Positions 12,305 to 25,395 of a stretch of 64,000 bases of DNA are shown here, one piece after another; position 1 is the stretch's first letter, and each line of letters begins with the position of its first letter. The notes beneath the pieces are model-generated. The model saw nothing but the letters and a program-made list of their open reading frames with translations, made no database searches and was not told the DNA's origin. The stretch lies in assembly GCA_024195265.1 (NCBI GenBank), contig JAJLRJ010000002.1, positions 22,593,070 to 22,657,069 of the forward strand, written 5' to 3'. A program made the translations under genes and the position numbers. This DNA comes from Dendrophyllia cribrosa. Its lineage: Eukaryota > Cnidaria > Anthozoa > Scleractinia > Dendrophylliidae.

Positions 12305-13449
12305 ATCCTCTATATCTTGGAGCCAGAAAAGGCAGAGAGAAGAGAGATAAACAGGAGCGATTTTCATATGACCTTGAGAAACGGTTTTCCTTTGAGTTTG
12401 TTTCATCCGCCAGTAGTCCAAAGGATCAAAACAAGCTTTGCTCGTTTTCCTGCTAAAAATATTCTTAACATGGAAAAAGGCTTGTTCGATTGGCCTATTA
12501 GAATGCTGAAAAGCCAGTGACATCAAAGAGAATAGCTAACTAATTTTTTGGTCTCAATCCGTTCACTTTGCTTTGTGTGTTTGCTAAACCAACCAAAAGC
12601 CCGATGCACATTTGCCTCCATTCATTAAACCAATCAAATTGCTTCTAGAGTTACAGTTTGTTTGTCATTTTGGTTGTGTGTGTGTGTAATCATATCGGGG
12701 TCATACAAAAATCACTCTAATGGGAATGCTGTACAATTTATTGAAAGAAAAAACAACAACATACAAAGAGCAGTTAAACTCTGCCAATATTATTATTTAA
12801 TCATTAAACAAATGGTTACACAAAAAATTACATTCATTGACGTTCCTACAGTTTATTATTTTGTTACACACCAAGTACATGTATTTACAATGTAGGTAGT
12901 CGCACAATGTTTCTCATGACGACCTAATTAAATAACTAGCTTTCAAGTAGACTTCATATTCCAAATTCATCCATGCTATTAAGTTCTGTGGTATAAATAA
13001 GTTAAGGTCCCTTTTGCTTGAAACATCTGTCATTTCTCTTCATGCATTAGTAGGTTATTGCTTATTATGTTATGTTTTAAGATTATCACCTTTGCAGGCA
13101 TTAATATATGAAGAAGAAATATGCAGATGTTTCAAGTTTGACATTGTTTGAAATTTTTGTTAGAGTTAATCATGAAATGTTTAAATTATCTTTCACTTGT
13201 CTCGGAGTGTGGGGTGTGGATTTTTTACCCTATGCCGGGTTGTTTAAAGCACAATTAAGCTAACCCAGGGTTTGCATCAATTTTGATTCCAGTTCAATTA
13301 ATAATTAACCAATGGAGGTTTTCCAAAGTATTTTTACCCTTTAGTTTTGGCTTCAGGTGTAGCTTTTAAGCTAAAAACCTTTAAACAAAAGATATTAAAT
13401 CCTTGGTTAAGGTTTTATCCTCAGTTAACGTTAATCGGCATAAGAACAA
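12305..13449. other. AT-rich spacer
   Basis: No gene, transposon end or tandem repeat with clear borders. One short TG run (12673-12686). Confidence 0.4.
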
Positions 13450-13880
13450 CTGGCCGCCCTGAAGGCCAGTGATTCCAGCCCTGGTCACAACCATTGTGTT
13501 GTGTTTATAGACGACTCTTTTTCTGCATGTTATCTCTCTCCACCAAGCTGTGTGTATCTAAACGAGTATTTAAACTCAGTAGCAGAAACCAAACGTAATG
13601 CTAGAAGTAATGCTTTGAACAGACTAGCACCCCATCCAGGGGGTAAATGTGATGATTGTAGCTGCTTCATGTTACATGCATAATAACTGGAAATAATTAC
13701 TGATTTAATTGATGAAAAACTATGTTCGCTGTTTTATGATGATTGGAAGAAACTTCTCCATACCTTAAATGTTAACATGATAAAGTAATCCGAGACTCAC
13801 TGTCTTAACTGATTTTCCATTATTCACTCAAAAATATACCAGACTACTGCTCAAGAAAATGTAACAGGGATTGCCCATGA
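13450..13880 (+). mobile_element. SINE-like copy, forward arm of inverted pair
   Basis: Carries GTTGTGTTTATAGAC, CTCTCTCCACC, GCACCCCATCCAGGGGGTAA and GCTGCTTCATGTTACATGC, which align with the body of the SINE at 43726 (CTCTCTCCACCCAGG, GTCGTTTCATGCTACAG). Most of it recurs inverted at 14575-14945, extending past the SINE part. Confidence 0.5.
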
Positions 13881-14040
13881 GTATGCCTAATTTTTATTTT
13901 TAAGGTTTTCAATGAATCATGATGATACTTATTATGACAGTAAAAGGGATGATGCAAGCTCATGTTAAGTGATTATATTCTTTGACTATAAGAAATTTAC
14001 CCCAACCCCATCTTGGTTTTTGAGATCAAATTCTTGAGTA

Positions 14041-14326
14041 TAGAGCAGTTTTCAATTGACTGTCGAAAGTAATTACACAATTGCTTTGGTTTTGCATTGC
14101 TACGCTTTGTGATTGGCTAAAAAATCTCGCGCCACTTTCTCGACCAATCAGAAGTAAAACCAAAACCAATCGTGACTTGCTCGCACGCGTTTTCCCGCGC
14201 TTGGCGCCCGCGACATGTAATTGCTTCGAGCTCTGATTGGTTCATTGGATTGTTTACGACTGCTGTGATTGGTCAGAGTAATTACTTTGGTTTTGGTTTT
14301 ACGATACTCAATTGAAAACTGCTCTA
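14041..14326. mobile_element. 286 bp foldback element, copy 1
   Basis: Bounded by TAGAGCAGTTTTCAATTGA and its inverse TCAATTGAAAACTGCTCTA. The inner arms contain CCAAT-box-like ATTGGTT/ATTGGCT words and a GCGCGCC/CGCGCTTGGCG centre. A near-identical copy is at 49024-49309 inside LONP2 intron 6. The minus ORF here is part of the repeat. Confidence 0.8.
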
Positions 14327-14574
14327 ATATATATTTAAACTGCATTGATCGATCAATCCAATTTATATCACTTTATGAGCACTGCATCATTCCTTTTCAC
14401 TCTTTTAAGGTATGAATAAGAAAAACTGTTAATGACCTCATGACTGAGAATTCTAAAGGGGCATTTAAAGAATTATAATAATGACCTCATATTTAAAGAA
14501 TTGCTATTATGACCTCATATTTAAAGAATTATTATTATGACCTCATGTTCATAATCACTTCTGATTAATACAAT

Positions 14575-14945
14575 TCCTTGAGCAGCAGTCAGGTATACCT
14601 TGAGTGAATAATGTTAAATCAATTAAGACTGTGAATCTCAAATGACTTTATCGTGTTAATGTTTAAGGTGTGGAGATGTTTCTTCCAATCTCTTAAAGCA
14701 GGGAGCATAGTTTGTCATCAAATCAGGAACTATTTCAAGTTATTATAACATGAAGTAGCTACTATCATCACGTTTTCCCCTGGGATTGGATACTGGTCTG
14801 TTCAAAGCATTACCACTAACAGATCATTAGCTTCCTTCCTTGGTCAGCTTTTACACCTGGATGGATGACAGTAAGGAGCAAATTGTCTTGTCTTGTAGCA
14901 CAACACAAGGTTAGAGAACAAGCCCTGATGAATCAGCTTCTTCCT
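14575..14945 (-). mobile_element. SINE-like copy, reverse arm of inverted pair
   Basis: Reverse complement contains TAATGCTTTGAACAGACCAG and GTAGCTACTTCATGTTATAA, matching 13600-13720 on the plus strand. The two arms enclose the 14041 foldback element. Confidence 0.5.
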
Positions 14946-14970
14946 TTGTTTAAGTTGTTCACTACACTAC

Positions 14971-15117
14971 CTATTTATTGCAATAAACTTGACGTGCAAT
15001 AAGTCCAAAGTAGTCTTGAAGTTCAGATATTGTGGAAGATTCCTGGAATAAGCCTTTGGATATGTATATATCATATGCTGTCCTTTGCTTTACTGTGGAA
15101 GGAGTCAATGCCTTCAT
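14971..15117 (-). CDS. Short ORF or terminal-exon candidate, unknown
   Basis: A 48-codon frame starts MKALTPSTVKQRTAYDIYIS and ends at TAG. It has coding-like composition and its last codons overlap an AATAAA. Just upstream is a good acceptor (CTTTCAG, exon would start at about 15130) from which a second frame, ELNHHEGIDSFHSKAKDSI, also runs to a stop. Either could be the end of a minus-strand gene whose remaining exons I could not establish; fragments open between splice-like sites occur at 15.5, 16.1 and 18.2-18.6 kb. No family recognised. Confidence 0.22.
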   Translation of the reverse strand: MKALTPSTVKQRTAYDIYISKGLFQESSTISELQDYFGLIARQVYCNK

Positions 15118-15709
15118 GATGATTCAATTCCTGAAAGATTATAAGTAGTTACAAGCAAATTAAAACAAATATATGCCAATGAAAGAATGGAATTGCATAC
15201 CAGAATTTCTTTATGGTGGTCAATTTACAATTCATTTGACAAAATCCAATTTTCACGTTTCACTCCCCCAATGACAACCTGAGTTTCTTAAGAAACTAAC
15301 TCTTAAATTCCATTTGAATTCTTGTAGACAACAGTAAAATATGAATGTCAAGATTTGGATAACTGTAAGTATCGCATTTCAGATTGCCACTAAATTCACA
15401 CCGAAAAGAAATTTTGATGGGTAAGAGTTTGACTAGATATAACATGTAAACAGATCAAGACGTAGTCTTGCATAAGTACAATGATAAGTCATTTCAGTCA
15501 TAACATTTACCTTGCCAATATTTTATTAACTGAAATGGTTATAATGCTTTCAGGCACCCTGTAGAAAACATCACCTTCATACTAAATGAATGAAGGACTT
15601 CATGTCAAGAAGAATATCTTATTGGTTGCTGAAATAGAATGAAAAGTGTAAGGAGAAAATTCTGTACCTTGGCATTTTGGGTAAACATTTATCTGTAATG
15701 TATCAAACC

Positions 15710-15829
15710 TTGGTTTAAAAATTTCAAACCAGTTTAATTTTTATTTTCTTTTGTCTCAGATTAATTACCATAAATTAATCTGAGACAAAGGAAAATAAAA
15801 ATTCAACTGGTTTGAAAATTTCAAACCAA
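15710..15829. mobile_element. Foldback MITE, TGTCTCAG family copy A
   Basis: Arms TTGGTTTAAAAATTTCAAAC and its inverse, with a conserved inner core TTTTGTCTCAGATTAAT/ATTAATCTGAGACAAA. Same family as 47304, 51542 and 52838. Confidence 0.75.
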
Positions 15830-16473
15830 AATAACAATAACAACATATATATTTCACATTCTTATTACTTTATAATTTTTATTATTGTATTCTCAGGACA
15901 AACTCTGCCTGTAGCATCAACTGGATACACTGTGAAATGTTCCAAAAAATGACATGTACCATTTCATATTCCATATGAAATTTCTGCTGGTAAATAATAT
16001 TTCAGTGTGCCTTAATTTGTATGGTTCAATTTGCTCCAATTTAAGCATTTACCACCGAATCAAATAATTTATTTAAATCATGAGGTTTACATTAAGGCCT
16101 CTTTACCTGTTGTGTCAATAGCATTGACAAGATTGATGGCCAATAACTTGCCACAAGTTAACTGTCAGCTAATAGTCCCATCCAAGCAGCAATGTCTTCT
16201 GTTGTCAAAAGTAAGTCATAATTAACAGACATTTTTATGACATGGCATCATTAACTACCCTGATCAATAATAAAACCTGTGGGTAATACCCTTGTGGCAA
16301 TTAGTGATCAGCATCAAATTTCTCCATGTAATATCAATTCTTAATCAGAGAGGTCAGGAGAATTAAGGATATATGATTGCTCAAAGTAAATTTTTTGTCT
16401 TTAACATCTTCTCCCCACTTCTATAATAAACATGGGGGCAAGACAGGAGAATTTGTATTTTGATGCTGGGGGA
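15830..16473. other. Spacer with possible decayed exons
   Basis: On the minus strand 16100-16200 is almost open between splice-like sites (GACATTGCTGCTTGGATGGG, one TAA), but no model could be joined. Otherwise empty. Confidence 0.3.
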
Positions 16474-17481
16474 TTAACCCATTGACACCTGAGGATTTTT
16501 ACGTTTTTGAGTGATTTTCTACATACACACACCCCATAGGATTTCGTGACTTCATATTTGGAGTTACCATTGAAAGTGCTGCTGTTCTTAAACACTGAAG
16601 GCTCGAGTTTACTGGAAACGTCATTGTGACGTTGGCATTTCGCTTCGTTCGTTCTCAATAAAGACTTCAATATCATGTTTCTGCGATTTTTGGTAAGTTC
16701 ACAGCCATTTTTCATCTTTAGTAGCTGCCTGATGAGCATCATTAAGCTTGAAGGTAGTTCAGAGTCCACTTCTCAACGAAGCGAGTTAGGTGTTGTACTT
16801 CATTTACGAATTTGGCTCGTTGCTCGTTGAACTGGAAAAATGGCCGCCTGAAAACGAAGCAGCTTTGGGACGCAACTCTGGATGAATTTCTCGACCTACC
16901 GCGGCATATTTTGGAAGTTGCGACCACAGGAGAACACAACAAGCGCAAAATTTCGGCGGTGGGTCAGAGTGGCTGTGGACTTAGTATATATATGAAAAGT
17001 GTGGAGGACGGAATGAACGCTGTTGAAAAATCTCGTTATTTCCCAGCATGCAGTGCGGTGGTGATGTCGAAAATCGAGGCAAGGTGAGTATGCACTAGAA
17101 TAAGAAGCTGTAGCTCAGCCCGAGCAACGAATAAGAGCAAAAAAATTCACTGCTAAGCTAGGACTAGGACTGAATTTTGCTGTAAGTGTTGTCTTTTCGG
17201 TTTGCCACGATGATTTGAATAAAAAAACTAAAGGCAAAAACGTGATTTTTGTTGTTTTTCTATGACGTTAAAAACGGTAATTTTTGTTATTGTCCAAATT
17301 CAAATGCTGATATTCTGCAAAAATCGCTGACTTTTTTATGTTTATTGGGTATCTCAATTTGAAAGACTTTCTAGTCAATGCTCACAACTGCTAGTTAAGG
17401 CAATGTTCGCACGATTGAGAAAGTTACAATTTTTTAAAGCAGTGGAGTCTTGTATGGGCGGTTCAGGTGTCAATGGGTTAA
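16474..17481. mobile_element. piggyBac-like element, 1008 bp, TTAA ends
   Basis: Begins TTAACCCATTGACACCTGA and ends with the exact inverse TCAGGTGTCAATGGGTTAA (19 bp perfect inverted repeats including the TTAA). TTAA-CCC...GGG-TTAA is the hallmark of piggyBac superfamily insertions. No DDD transposase is visible, so it is non-autonomous. Confidence 0.8.
16812..17088 (+). CDS. ORF ending at a splice donor inside piggyBac-like element
   Basis: Open frame MARCSLNWKNGRLKTKQLWD onward for about 92 codons, ending at a strong donor (CAAG/GTGAGT at 17088/17089). A second donor-like GGTAAGTTC is at 16691. It could be a first exon captured by, or belonging to, the element. No family recognised and no downstream exon found before the right terminus. 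Confidence 0.25.
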
Positions 17482-18897
17482 AGGATTAATAGACTTGAGA
17501 TACTTCAATTTCCCACCTACATGTAAGCTGTTATGCAAATGCTGATTGATGCAGTACATTTTCTCCTTTCTGATTTTGAAATTTGTGTTACAATAAAATT
17601 GCCATATACTTGTTTTTGGTGAGATGTTTTTGTCTACAACTGGTATTAATTTTTATTTAGTAATTTCTAAAACTATACTCTGTATAGTTTTAGATTGGGA
17701 AAAATTAACCTGAATTGGTGACAATTTGCCATAACTGTTTCTCATTAAGTTCACATGATTCCTTTTTCATTTTTTTTTTTTTTTTTGCAGTTTCATTTTA
17801 ATTCATTGATATGTAGGCCAACAACAGTTACTATAATAATTTGTCACCGAATTTAAAGTAGGTTGATGTGAATTGCACTTTATCAGACACCGAGATCTTC
17901 AGTTAAGTTGGGAATAAGCTCAATGGACCAGAAAGATTAGAAAAGCCAAATGTTTAGATGATGTGAGATTATCTACTGTACAATGCACTAAGGACTGTAC
18001 TTAAGGTCGCGGATGAAGCCTTACTCAGGCTCATCAATGTGTGTTTATGACTGTGCGTAACTAATATTATATAATGCCATTGAAAAGTGAAGGTTTATTG
18101 TTAAGTTGCAGACTTTTTTTTGTAAAATCAAAACCTAGAAATTTGCAATGCATTGTTACTTTTTCCCCTAAATTGTGACAATAACTCATGGATTAAAATT
18201 GTCAATAGATGATTTCCACAATTAGATTATTAATAGCTTTGAAAAGCTATAAGACAGTGCATTCAGCCTTGTGTTTTTTTAATGGAATGCCTTCAGAAGC
18301 CTCAAAACCTGCAATTTTTTGTCCAACAATACAGTCAGGAAATTTCAATACTGGAGGCCCAATGAGCAATACTGCTGACAAAAGAAAATCTTACCACGCT
18401 TCCTGCATTCACAGTTGAATTAATCCAGATCATTGCTTCTTCTCAGGTTGATCCTGAAGATACTTCTGCTCTGCAAGTACTCTGCACACAAGTGTCTATT
18501 TTTTATCAGCAGCTAACTGGTAGAACTTTGACATCATACACTTTGACCTCTGGAGCCTGATCACCCTCAGGTGCATGACGACAATGTTTTTTTTTTTTAG
18601 TCACTGCAGATGTTGAATTCCTTTAAAACAAAAAGTCTCAAGAAGAATATATTCAGTAAACATAGAGTGCAAGCTTGAGTTATTACATGTGGATTGAGAT
18701 TTTGTGGAGCTCCTGACACTGGCCCTCCCTTGTTTCATATTTCTTCAACAATTTTTAGGAAGATTACAGATAATTAATTATTCTCTGTTCTTTCTCAAAA
18801 TCATTGAAGAAATATTTAACAAGAGCCATGATTTAATAACTGTTATAATCAATTTGAAGTAATTTGAAGTCATATCAAGATATAACAAATCATCCTG
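17482..18897. other. AT-rich spacer with coding-like fragments
   Basis: Minus-strand pieces such as CECRKRGKIFFCQQYC (18360-18420) and FEASEGIPLKKHKAEC (18240-18300) look protein-like but are broken by stops and phase conflicts. A T tract of 18 is at 17770-17786. No gene can be supported. Confidence 0.3.
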
Positions 18898-21800
18898 CAT
18901 CAATTTGGAAAAAGACTATCAATATGGAGCATCACTGTCAAATAATCCTCCAACTCTTGAGTGACACTAGTCACTATCAATTTGGAGCATCACAGTCAAA
19001 TAATCCTCCGACTCTTGAGTGACACTAGTCACTATGAATTTGGAGCATCACAGTCAAATAATCCTCCAACTCTTGAGTGACACTAGTCACTATCAATTTG
19101 GAGCATCACAGTCAAATAATCCTCAATCTTGAGTGACACTACTCTATCAATTTGGAGCATCACAGTACAAATTATATCCTCAATCTTGACTGACACTATA
19201 TACTGATCACTATCAATTTGGAGCATAACAGTTGAAATAATCCTCAATCTTGAGTGACACCAGTCACTATCAATTTGGAGCATCACAGTTCAAATAATCC
19301 TCGATCTTGAGTGACACCAGTCACTATCAATTTGGAGCATCACAGTCAAATAATCCTCAATCTTGAGCGACACTTACGTCACTATCAATTTGGAGCATCA
19401 CAGTCAAATAATCCTCAATCTTGAGCGACACTTACGTCACTATCAATTTGGAGCATCACAGTCAAATAATCCTCAATCTTGAGTGACACTACTCACTATC
19501 AATTTGGAGCATCACAGTCAATTAATCCTCCGACTCTTGAGTGACACTATAGTCAATATCAATTTGGAGCATCACAGTCAAATAATCCTCAATCTTGAGT
19601 GACACTTAAGTCACTATCAATTTGGAGCATCACAGTCAAATAATCCTCAATTGTAAATGACACTACTCATTATCAATGTGGAGCATCACAGTCAAATAAT
19701 CCTCCGACTCTTGAGTGACACTACTCTATCAATTTGGAGCATCACAGTCAAATAATCCTCAATCTTGAGTGACACTTAAGTCACTATCAATTTGGATCAT
19801 CACAGTCAAATAATCCTCCGACTCTTGAGTGACACCTAGTCACAATCAATTTGGAGTATCGCAGTTCAAATAATCCTCTGACTCTTGAGTGACACTACTC
19901 ACTATCAATTTGGAGCATCACAGTACAAATAATCCTCAATCTTGAGTGACACTATATACTGATCACTATCAATTTGGAGCATCACAGCTCAAATAATCCT
20001 CAATGTGGAGTGACACCAGTCACTATCAATATGGAGCATCAGTCAAATAATCCTGACTCTTGAGTGACACTAGTCACTATGAATTTGAAGCATCACAGTC
20101 AAATAATCCTCCGACTCTTGAGGGACACTACTCTATCAATTTGGAGCATCACAGTACAAATTATATCCTCAATCTTGACTGACACTATATACTGATCACT
20201 ATCAATTTGGAGCATCACACTTCAAATAATCCTCAATCTCGAGTGACACCAGTCACTATCAATTTGGAGCATCACAGTTCAAATAATCCTCAATCTTGAG
20301 TGACACCAGTCACTATCAATATGGAGCATCACAGTCAAATAATCCTCAATCTTGACTTACACTACTCACTATCAATTTGGAGCATCACAGTCAATTAATC
20401 CTCCGACTCTTGAGTTACACTATAGTCAATATCAATTTGGAGCATCACAGTCAAATAATCCTCCGACTCTTGAGTGACACTAGTCACTATCAATTTGGAG
20501 CATCACAGTCAAATAATCCTCCGACTCTTGAGTAACACTAGTCACTATCAATTTGGAGCATCACAGTCAAATAATCCTCAATCTTGAGTGACACTTAAGT
20601 CACTATCAATTTGGAGCATCACAGTACAAATAATCCTCAATATTGAGTGACACTATATACTGATCACTATCAATTTGGAGCATCACAGCTCAAATAATCC
20701 TCAATGTGGAATGACACCAGTCACTATCAATATGGAGCGTCAGTCAAATTATCCCGACTCTTGAGTGACACTACTCACTATCAATATGGAGCATCACAGT
20801 CAAATAATCCTCTGACTCTTGAGTGACACTAGTCACTATGAATTTGGAGCATCACAGTCAAATAATCCTCCGACTCTTGAGTAATACTAGTCACTATGAA
20901 TTTGGAGCATCACAGTCAAATAATCCTCAATCTTGAGTGACACTTAAGTCACTATCAATTTGGAGCATCACAGTCAAATAATCCTCCAACTCTTGAGTGA
21001 CACCACTCTATAAATTTGGAGCATCACAGTCAAATAATCCTCCGACTCTTGAGTAACACTCGTCACTATCAATTTGGAGCATCACAGTCAAATAATCCTC
21101 AATCTTGAGTGACAATTAAGTCACTATCAATTTGGAGCATCACAGTCAAATAATCCTCCGACTCTTAAGTGACACTAGTCACTATGAATTTGGAGCATCA
21201 CAGTCAAATAATCCTCAATCTTGAGTGACAATTAAGTCACTATGAATTTGGAGCATCACAGTCAAATAATCCTCCAACTCTTGAGTGACACTACTCTATC
21301 AATTTGGAGCATCACAGTCACATAATCCTCAATCGTAAATGACACTACTCACTATCAATTTGGAGCATCACAGTGCAAATAATCCGCCGACTCTTGAGTG
21401 ACACTAGTCACTATCAATTTGGAGCATCACAGTCAAATAATTCTCCGACTCTTGAGTGGCACTAGTCACTATCAATTTGGAGCATCACAGTTCAAATAAT
21501 CCTCCGACTCATGAGTGACACTTAAGTCACTATCAATTTGGAGCATCACAGTCAAATAATCCTCAATATTGAGTGACACTACTCACTATCAATTTGGAGC
21601 ATCACAGTACAAATAATCCTCAATATTGAGTGACACTATATACTGATCACTATCAATTTGGAGCATCACAGCTCAAATAATCCTCAATGTGGAATGACAC
21701 AAGTCACTATCAATATGGAGCGTCAGTCAAATTATCCCGACTCTTGAGTGACACTACTCACTATCAATATGGAGCATCACAGTCAAATAATCCTCTGACT

Positions 21801-24800
21801 CTTGAGTGACACTAGTCACTATGAATTTGGAGCATCACAGTCAAATAATCCAGACTCTTGAGTGACACTACTCTATCAATTTGGAGCATCAGTCAAATAA
21901 TCCTCAATCTTCAGTGACACTTAAGTCACTATCAATTTGGAGCATCACAGTCAAATAATCCTCCGACTCTTGAGTGACACTAGTCACTATCAATTTGGAG
22001 CATCACAGTCAAATAATCCTCTGACTCTTGAGTGACACCTAGTCACTATCAATTTGGAGTATCACTTCAAATAATCCTCTCACTCTTGAGTGACACTACT
22101 CACTATCAATTTGGAGCATCACAGTACAAATAATCCTCAATCTTGAGTGACACTATATACTGATCACTATCAATTTGGAGCATCACAGCTCAAATAATCC
22201 TCAATCCTCTAGTGTCACTCAACTCTTGAGTGACACTAGTCACTATCAATTTGGAGCATCACTGTCAAATAATCCTCCAACTCCTGAGTGACACTAGTCA
22301 CTATGAATTTGGAGCATCACTGTCAAATAATCCTCCAACTCTTGAGTGACACTAGTCACTATCAATATGGAGCATCACTGTCAAATAATCCTCCAACTCG
22401 TGAGTGACACTAGTCACTATCAATTTAGAGCATCACAGTCAAATAATCCGCAATCTTGAGTGACACTAGTCACTATCAATATGGAGCATCACTGTCAAAT
22501 AATCCTCCAACTCTTGAGTGACACTAGTCACTATCAATTTGGAGCATCACAGTCAAATAATCCTCCGACTCTTGAGTGACACTAGTCACTATGAATTTGG
22601 AGCATCACAGTCAAATAATCCTCCAACTCTTGAGTGACACTAGTCACTATCAATTTGGAGCATCACAGTCAAATAATCCTCAATCTTGAGTGACACTACT
22701 TAGTATCAATTTGGAGCATCACAGTACAAATTATATCCTCAATCTTGACTGACACTATATACTGATCACTATCAATTTGGAGCATAACAGTTGAAATAAT
22801 CCTCAATCTTGAGTGACACCAGTCACTATCAATTTGGAGCATCACAGTTCAAATAATCCTCGATCTTGAGTGACACCAGTCACTATCAATTTGGAGCATC
22901 ACAGTCAAATAATCCTCAATCTTGAGCGACACTTACGTCACTATCAATTTGGAGCATCACAGTCAAATAATCCTCAATCTTGAGTGACACTTACGTCACT
23001 ATCAATTTGGAGCATCACAGTCAAATAATCCTCAATCTTGAGTGACACTACTCACTATCAATTTGGAGCATCACAGTCAATTAATCCTCCGACTCTTGAG
23101 TGACACTATAGTCAATATCAATTTGGAGCATCACAGTCAAATAATCCTGACTCTTGAGTGACACCAGTCACTATGAATTTGGAGCATCACAGTCAAATAA
23201 TCCTCAATCTTGAGTGACACTAGTCGCTATCAATTTGGAGCATCACAGTCAAATAATCCTCAATCTTGAGTGACACTTAAGTCACTATCAATTTGGAGCA
23301 TCACAGTCAATTAATCCTCCGAGTCTTGAGTGACACTATAGTCACTATCAATTTGGAGCATCACAGTCAAATAATCCTCTGACTCTTGAGTGACACCTAG
23401 TCACTATCAATTTGGAGTATCACTTCAAATAATCCTCTGACTCTTGAGTGACACTACTCACTATCAATTTGGAGCATCACAGTACAAATAATCCTCAATC
23501 TTGAGTGACACTATATACTGATCACTATCAATTTGGAGCATCACAGCTCAAATAATCCTCAATGTGGAGTGACACCAGTCACTATCAATATGGAGCATCA
23601 GTCAAATTATCCCGACTCTTGAGTGACACTATTCACTATCAATATGGAGCATCACAGTCAAATAATCCTCCGACTCTTGAGTGACACTACTCTATCAATT
23701 TGGAGCATCACAGTACAAATTATATCCTCAATCTTGACTGACACTATATACTGATCACTATCAATTTGGAGCATCACAGTTCAAATAATCCCCTCTGACT
23801 CTTGAGTGAAACTACTCACTATCAATTTGGAGCATCATGAGTACAAATAATCCTCAATCCTGAGTGACACCAGTCACTATCAATTTGGAGCATCACAGTC
23901 AAATAATCCTCAATCTTGAGTGACACTTAAGTCACTATCAATTTGGAGCATCACAGTCAAATAATCCTCCAACTCTTGAGTGACACCACTCTATCAATTT
24001 GGAGCATCACAGTCAAATAATCCTCAATTGTGAGTGACACTACTCACTATCAATTTCGAGCATCGCAGTACAAATAATCCTCAATATTGAGTGACACTAT
24101 ATACTGATCACTATCAATTTGGAGCATCACAGCTCAAATAATCCTCAATGTGGAATGACACCAGTCACTATCAATATGGAGCATCAGTCAAATTATCCCG
24201 ACTCTTGAGTGACACTACTCACTATCAATATGGAGCATCACAGTTCAAATAATCCTCAATCTTGAGTGACACCAGTCACTATCAATTTGGAGCATCACAG
24301 TCAAATAATCCTCAATCTTGAGTGACACTTACGTCACTATTAATTTGGAACATATATCACAGTCAAATAATCCTCACTCTTGCGTGACACTACTCGCTAT
24401 CAATTTGGAGCATCACAGTCAATTAATCCTTCGACTCTTGAGTGACACTATAGTCAATTGAATATCAATTTGGAGCATCACAGTCAAATAATCATGACTC
24501 TTGAGTGACACTAGTCACTATCAATTTAGAGCATCACAGTCAAATAATCCGCAATCTTGAGTGACACCAGTCACTATCAATATGGAGCATCACAGTCAAA
24601 TAATCCTCCAACTCTCGAGTGACACCAGTCACTCTGAATTTGGAGCATCACAGTCAAATAATCCTCCAACTCTTGAGTGACACTACTCTATCAATTTGGA
24701 GCATCACAGTCAAATAATCCTCCAACTCTTGAGTGACACTACTCTATCATTTTGGAGCATCACAGTCAAATAATCCTCAATCTTGAGTGACACTAGTCAC

Positions 24801-25395
24801 TATCAATTTGGAGCATCACAGTCAAATAATCCTCCGACCCTTGAGTAACACTAGTCACTATCAATTTGGAGCATCACAGTCAAATAATCCTCAATCTTGA
24901 GTGACTCTACTCACTATCAATTTGGAGCATCACAGTCAAATAATCCTCAATCTTGAGTGACACTTAAGTCACTATCAATTTGGATCATCACTGTCAAATA
25001 ATCCTCCAACTCTTGAGTGACACTAGTCACTATCAATTTGGAGCATCACAGTCAAATAATCCTCTGACTCTTGAGTGACACCTAGTCACTATCAATTTGG
25101 AGTATCGCAGTTCAAATAATCCTCAATCTTGAGTGACACTATATACTGATCACTATCAATTTGGAGCATCACAGCTCAAATAATCCTCAATGTGGAGTGA
25201 CACCAGTCACTATCAATATGGTGCATCAGTCAAATTATCCTGACTCTTGAGTGACACTACTCGCTATCAATATGGAGCATCACAGTCAAATAATCCTATG
25301 ACTCTTGAGTGACACCTAGTCAATATCAATTTGGAGCATCACAGTCAAATAATCCTCCGACTCTTGAGTGACACTATAGTCACTATCAATTTGGA
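18898..25395. repeat. 6.5 kb satellite array, about 110 units of about 58 bp
   Basis: Uninterrupted head-to-tail units centred on TTTGGAGCATCACAGTCAAA, followed by TAATCCTC, a variable part (CGACTCTTGAG, CAACTCTTGAG or CAATCTTGAG) and TGACACTAGTCACTATCAA. Unit length varies from about 53 to 66 through these variants. Variants recur in ordered sets: the block at 19161 reappears at 22720 (offset 3559), and a block at 20621 reappears at 21604 (offset 983). The edges share degenerate units ending CAATTTGGAAAAAG. Short minus ORFs here are artefacts of the repeat. Confidence 0.97.

Noticed and set aside
18898..25395. CRISPR-like regular spacing
   Set aside because: There are no unique spacers; the whole unit is repeated. 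This is eukaryotic satellite DNA.
18898..25395. Hammerhead-ribozyme satellite, as in some animal retrozymes
   Set aside because: I looked for CTGATGA followed by GAAA; units carry only ACTGATCACT variants and no GAAA box.
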